Positions 5,839 to 8,220 of a stretch of 8,220 bases of DNA are shown here, piece after piece. Source of the stretch: Sutterella sp. (GTDB lineage: Bacteria > Pseudomonadota > Gammaproteobacteria > Burkholderiales > Burkholderiaceae_F); the NCBI GenBank assembly GCA_020025965.1, contig JAHHRG010000073.1, positions 1 through 8,220 of the forward strand, in the 5' to 3' direction. Below the pieces are notes generated by a model that did not search any database, was not told where the DNA came from, and worked only from the letters and a program-made list of their open reading frames with translations. Both the position numbers and the translations under genes were made by a program. Position 1 is the stretch's first letter; the number at the start of each line of letters is the position of its first letter.

Positions 5839-6102
5839 ATGACCGAATTCAATTACCACGGCTGGAACGATCTCAAAAAGGTCGAGTTACCGACGAATGA
5901 ACTTTTCCGCGTCGAGCTTAGGCTGAGAGAGGGCGAAGGCCCCGAAATGAGATCAACAGTTTATCGGTTGGTCGGAAAAACTGATTGGAAAGGCGAACTC
6001 TTTGTCAGCGTCGTCGCGGACCGGTGGAAAGTCTTTGGCACCAGCAAAGAATTGCACTCAGACGATATTGATGCCAGAGCTCGGCTCTGGGAGGAGGACT
6101 AA
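5839..6102 (+). CDS. Unrecognised small soluble protein, 87 residues
   Basis: AGGAGA lies upstream of ATG 5839. The sequence is charged (MTEFNYHGWNDLKKVELPTN at the start, RARLWEED at the end) with alternating polar and hydrophobic residues in the middle (FRVELRLREGEG, STVYRLVG, GELFVSVVADRWKVFG), which suggests a small beta-rich fold. No membrane segment and no known motif. The stop shares its last base with the start of the next gene (TAATG), and a perfect hairpin lies in its last codons just before the next ribosome site. Part of the four-gene phage-type operon; function unknown. Confidence 0.78.
   Translation: MTEFNYHGWNDLKKVELPTNELFRVELRLREGEGPEMRSTVYRLVGKTDWKGELFVSVVADRWKVFGTSKELHSDDIDARARLWEED
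6074..6097 (+). promoter_or_regulatory. Hairpin and strong ribosome site at the MazG-like gene
   Basis: CCAGAGC (6074-6080) and GCTCTGG (6084-6090) form a perfect seven-bp stem with a TCG loop. The stem runs into the ribosome site GGGAGGAGG (6089-6097), taking its first two bases. ATG 6102 follows four bases later. Ribosomes finishing the upstream gene would melt the hairpin, so the pair probably controls translational coupling. Confidence 0.55.
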
Positions 6103-6377
6103 TGACCGGTACAGCAAAGATCGTATTCGAGCATTACGGCATGATCAAACTTATGGAAGAGTTAGGAGAGTGCCAAACGGAAGTTGCCAAAGCCGTCCTA
6201 ATTCACATGGAAGACGGACGTTTCGATTCGGTTCAGCTTAGAAAGTTGGCCAGTGAGATTGCAGATGTTGAATTTCTATTCGACCAAATTCGGACGATCT
6301 CGCGTATGTCAGAGTGGATCGATCGAGAACGAACCTACAAAGAAAATCGGCAGTTGAATCGAATAAAAGAGGAGTAG
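6102..6377 (+). CDS. MazG-like nucleotide pyrophosphohydrolase (phage type)
   Basis: 91 residues forming a small all-alpha protein. MEELGECQTEVAKAVL (18-33) contains the E-E-x-x-E metal motif (E19, E20, E23). LASEIADVEFLFDQIRTI (49-66) contains the matching E-x-x-D (E52, D55). This pairing defines the MazG / all-alpha NTP pyrophosphatase superfamily, and the tail with alternating charges (ERTYKENRQLNRIKEE) resembles the C-terminal helix of phage MazG-like proteins. Such enzymes hydrolyse dNTPs or NTPs to monophosphates and pyrophosphate, cleaning or reshaping nucleotide pools. All four metal ligands are present, so activity is plausible. The start overlaps the previous stop by one base. Family call is good; substrate cannot be predicted. 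Confidence 0.75.
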   Translation: MTGTAKIVFEHYGMIKLMEELGECQTEVAKAVLIHMEDGRFDSVQLRKLASEIADVEFLFDQIRTISRMSEWIDRERTYKENRQLNRIKEE

Positions 6378-6382
6378 AGCAA

Positions 6383-6628
6383 ATGATGAAAGGACGCATA
6401 ATCGACATTGCCACCGCCGACGATTCGACAGCGCTTGACACTTACGACGTGATGGAAACGTTTGGCGTAAGTCGAGAAACTATACGAATACGGATGCGAA
6501 AAGGAGTCCTACCTCCTGCACTCGACCGTGCTGGCAAACGCCTTCGCTGGACCGTTGGTTACCTCAAGGAATGGGATCGACTAAGAGCCCCAAAGGCAAT
6601 TGAATCACTTGCCAACAAAAAACATTAA
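6383..6628 (+). CDS. AlpA/excisionase-like helix-turn-helix DNA-binding protein
   Basis: 81 residues, starting at ATG 6383 behind GAGGAG (6369-6374), which overlaps the end of the preceding gene; ATG 6386 is an alternative. YDVMETFGVSRETIRIRMRK (21-40) is a winged helix-turn-helix of the AlpA/MerR-like excisionase type. GVLPPALDRAGKRLRW (41-56) is the typical wing, and YLKEWDR matches the closing helix. Family members act as excisionases or as phage transcription regulators and usually stand beside an integrase gene. Here no integrase follows; a terminator comes 56 bases after the stop. Last gene of the intact operon. DNA binding is confidently predicted; whether it promotes excision or regulates is open. 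Confidence 0.8.
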   Translation: MMKGRIIDIATADDSTALDTYDVMETFGVSRETIRIRMRKGVLPPALDRAGKRLRWTVGYLKEWDRLRAPKAIESLANKKH

Positions 6629-6683
6629 AATAAACAAGTGCATCGGTTCTTCGGAATTCGGATAGGGCACGAAAAGAAGCAAG

Positions 6684-6720
6684 AAAAGATGCTCGATATC
6701 AAAGTCGGGCATCTTTTTTT
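6684..6720 (+). terminator. Rho-independent terminator of the phage-type operon
   Basis: A 13-bp stem with one G-T pair (6684-6696 with 6705-6717), an eight-base loop and a run of seven T to 6720. Confidence 0.9.
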
Positions 6721-6954
6721 ATGACTGCGGAGAAATTTTTGGGACAGAATGGAAACGCGTTCATTAACCTCCCGCACTTTAACCTTGTGACAAATTAGAA
6801 ATTACTCTCTCACAATCACATAACTGCGTTGATTTTTTGTCCATCATCGATTCACTATTGCATCTGCTTTTCCCATCAGTATCTTGTTCGAAACAAACCG
6901 AGAACGATACTATCCGGCATACAAATGGCGGTACCGCCTCGGTGTTTACAAATT
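6721..6954. other. Gene-free AT-rich stretch
   Basis: No supported gene on either strand. The one clear object is the perfect 12-bp palindrome GGCGGTACCGCC at 6927-6938, just downstream of the minus-strand small gene. It lacks a T-run and is therefore not a standard terminator. An imperfect 13-bp palindrome around TTCGAA lies near 6886-6898. Confidence 0.4.
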
Positions 6955-7125
6955 TCATTTCAACACCTCCTGCCAGGCTTTACACGCCTTTGCCGCAGAC
7001 CAAACGTTTGCCCACATCAAAATCCCCAAAAGCAAGATTAAAAACATGAAAGCCTGCCAAGTTAAATCGACCGACATTAAAAGCGCTCCAATATTCAATA
7101 CTGTAAACATCAAAATCGTTGTCAT
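6955..7125 (-). CDS. Small two-helix membrane protein, 56 residues
   Basis: ATG at 7125-7123 is preceded by AAAGGA at a normal distance. The product MTTILMFTVLNIGALLMSVD continues to a second hydrophobic segment, giving helices at about 3-18 and 24-43 with a short SVDLTW turn, then a slightly basic tail AKACKAWQEVLK. A longer frame begins at 7278, but the extra 51 residues would be encoded by a strongly hairpinned region and look non-protein-like, so the short start is preferred. It is the only minus-strand gene supported in this part of the window. Family not recognised. A small hydrophobic protein behind a structured leader could be a type I toxin or a small regulatory membrane protein; this is inference. 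Confidence 0.55.
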   Translation of the reverse strand: MTTILMFTVLNIGALLMSVDLTWQAFMFLILLLGILMWANVWSAAKACKAWQEVLK

Positions 7126-7149
7126 ATTGTTTCCTTTAAGAATAAAAAT

Positions 7150-7250
7150 GCCGTCAAACTCAATCAAAAGACGGCGGTTGTGAACATAAGAGGCCTTGAG
7201 TTCGTACCTCAAAGGCCCCTGTCTTTTGGAGTAGATGTCTGTACTCCAAA
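7150..7250 (-). ncRNA. Three-hairpin structured leader or small RNA on the minus strand
   Basis: Read on the minus strand, three stems follow each other: nine perfect pairs (7242-7250 with 7225-7233), a GGCCTTTGAG/CTCAAGGCC stem with one bulge (about 7217-7192), and GCCGTC/GACGGC (7170-7175 with 7150-7155). ATTTTTATT follows the last stem like a terminator. The small membrane-protein gene starts 25 bases after the last stem. This arrangement fits a transcription attenuator or riboswitch-like leader, or a small RNA ending at the third stem. It matches no riboswitch class that I recognise. Confidence 0.45.
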
Positions 7251-7401
7251 TTTTCTCCCACTTATAGTACTTATCCATTAAAAACCATTCTCTAACACGC
7301 CTCTTTAACGTTGATATTCCTTCTTTAGACGATTGTCCATGCCCTATACACAGAGATTCTTATTCAACGCGCATTAAAACTACGGTCGCGGTAAATACAA
7401 G

Positions 7402-7437
7402 AAAGGCCACCGGTCAGCATCTCGGTGGCCTTTTTTT
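7402..7437 (+). terminator. Strong plus-strand terminator without an upstream gene
   Basis: AAAGGCCACCG (7402-7412) pairs perfectly over 11 bases with 7423-7433 around a ten-base loop, followed by T to 7437. The T-run is on the plus strand only. No plus-strand gene is seen between the terminator at 6720 and this one. Confidence 0.88.
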
Positions 7438-7503
7438 CCGGAGATGTCTACGTTATCGTTTGCCTTTTACAGAGTAGGTCTCGAATAGGGACATCTTCAT
7501 ATC

Positions 7504-7539
7504 TTCTCTCTAATAGGATGCACAAATTCTCTCTAATAG
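7504..7539. repeat. 13-bp direct repeats, possible binding sites
   Basis: TTCTCTCTAATAG occurs at 7504-7516 and 7527-7539, a 23-base period. A degenerate copy, TCTCGAATAGG, lies at 7479-7489 and another, CTCTAACAG, near 7587-7595. The core CTCTAATAGAG of the second full copy is itself nearly palindromic. Spacing of roughly two helical turns suits cooperative protein binding. Confidence 0.6.
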
Positions 7540-7742
7540 AGTACCCTTATTATTTTCGCCACTCGTTACTAGCGCTATAAATCGCACTCTAACAGACCGA
7601 GACAGCGTCAACATTCCGTCTTCCCCTCCTCCTGCCAAATTTAATGCAGAGCATTGGAAATGGCGATGCAGCTCAATGATTTGACGTTCGTTTCTTCCAA
7701 GGGCAGAATCTTTCCTTTTCCCTTTATCCAGAAGCCCGCCCT

Positions 7743-8220
7743 ATGGATTTCGCTTCCGCTTTTCTTCTTACTGCCGTTGCTCTCTTCATCGCGGGCTACA
7801 TTCTTCAGAAACACCGAGCGGACGAAGAGGCTCGTCAAGCGCGAGAAACCCGACTTCACGCTTTCGAGGACGCGTGGGCTAACCGCTTTTGGGCCAAGGC
7901 CGACGATCCGCTCACCCGTGTCCTCTCCTCGTGGTTCAAAAAGACCGACTATCAGTCCGTTTCGGACTTCGAGCGTCTTATCGAAGCCTGGAACAAAGCG
8001 GCCGCATTCGTCTCGACCTATCCCGATCTGGTGCCGGCCCGTCTTACCGACACGCATGGCCTCGAAAAGACGCTTCTCGAAAATCTTCTGAAAGGGAAAA
8101 CCGCCCCCGACGAGCAAGCCCGTTTGGCTTACAACCGTCGACGCAATCTCAAGGAAGCCGACCGTGCCCGTGACATTCTGACCTCGCCCTCGGGTCGCAC
8201 GCCCAATACCAGTCAGTCGA
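7743..8220 (+). CDS. Membrane-anchored protein of unknown family, N-terminal part, open at the right edge
   Basis: An uninterrupted frame of 159 codons runs from ATG 7743 past the window end. It begins MDFASAFLLTAVALFIAGYI, one membrane helix at about residues 4-22. A charged, helical, probably coiled region follows (QKHRADEEARQARETRLHAF, residues 22-41), then a soluble domain containing WANRFWAKADDPLTRVLSSW, FERLIEAWNKAAAFVSTYPD and YNRRRNLKEADRARDILTSP. I do not recognise the family. There is no other start codon in frame back to the stop at 7677-7679, and AGAAG (7730-7734) is a weak ribosome site. Third codon positions are often C or G, unlike the AT-rich cassettes to the left, so this may be where the host chromosome or another phage module resumes. 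The topology suggests a cytoplasmic domain tethered to the inner membrane. Confidence 0.75.
   Translation, partial: MDFASAFLLTAVALFIAGYILQKHRADEEARQARETRLHAFEDAWANRFWAKADDPLTRVLSSWFKKTDYQSVSDFERLIEAWNKAAAFVSTYPDLVPARLTDTHGLEKTLLENLLKGKTAPDEQARLAYNRRRNLKEADRARDILTSPSGRTPNTSQS

Larger units (their letters stand above)
7251..7742. other. Gene-free stretch with repeats and an orphan terminator
   Basis: No protein-coding frame with a start signal or homology is seen in this interval. It contains the plus-strand terminator at 7402-7437, the 13-bp direct repeats at 7504-7539 and a small AATGC/GCATT dyad at 7643-7655. It marks the change from phage-type sequence to the GC-richer gene on the right. 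Confidence 0.5.

Noticed and set aside
7643..7657. AATGC/GCATT dyad similar to the core of the IS hairpin at 585-599, considered as another IS end
   Set aside because: The shared part is short and the outer stem of the IS hairpin is absent. No transposase remnant is next to it.
7641..8117. 158-codon minus-strand and 145-codon plus-strand frames over the right edge
   Set aside because: Both overlap the 7743 frame, which has an ordinary membrane-anchor start and protein-like composition. The others give Arg/Pro/Ser-rich out-of-frame sequence.

Overview
The window looks like accessory DNA in a Gram-negative bacterium. It is probably a decaying prophage or related integrated element, possibly of a betaproteobacterium such as a Sutterella relative. 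That taxonomic guess rests only on the general look of the phage proteins and is weak. No rRNA or tRNA gene and no CRISPR array is visible.

Layout from left to right. (1) 1-636: right part of an IS200/IS605-type insertion sequence. A tnpB 5' end runs leftwards out of the window. Divergent from it is a tnpA broken by a stop codon and a frameshift, followed by a strong hairpin like those at IS200/IS605 ends. (2) 733-1657: a large inverted repeat, then two overlapping small membrane-protein genes, the first of the DUF805 family, closed by a terminator. (3) 1658-2025: a gene-free stretch full of small dyads that look like operators. (4) 2026-3816: a two-gene phage recombination module, a YqaJ/lambda-exonuclease-type nuclease and a RecT annealing protein. 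Both are clearly recognisable and both are wrecked by stops and frameshifts. (5) 4017-5064: a self-contained AT-rich cassette with its own strong ribosome site and terminator. It holds a Panacea-domain protein translationally coupled to a two-helix membrane protein, a plausible toxin-antitoxin pair. (6) 5086-6720: an intact four-gene phage-type operon (unknown protein, small unknown protein, MazG-like pyrophosphohydrolase, AlpA/excisionase-like DNA-binding protein) ending in a terminator. (7) 6721-7742: mostly non-coding DNA with a small membrane protein on the minus strand behind a three-hairpin leader, an orphan plus-strand terminator and 13-bp direct repeats. (8) 7743-8220: the start of a GC-richer gene for a membrane-anchored protein that runs off the right edge.

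The DNA-recombination genes are dead, while the Panacea cassette, the DUF805 pair and the downstream phage operon have intact reading frames. Two accessory cassettes each end in their own terminator, as expected of independently acquired cargo genes. No integrase, repressor or structural phage gene is visible, so the element's boundaries cannot be set from this window.
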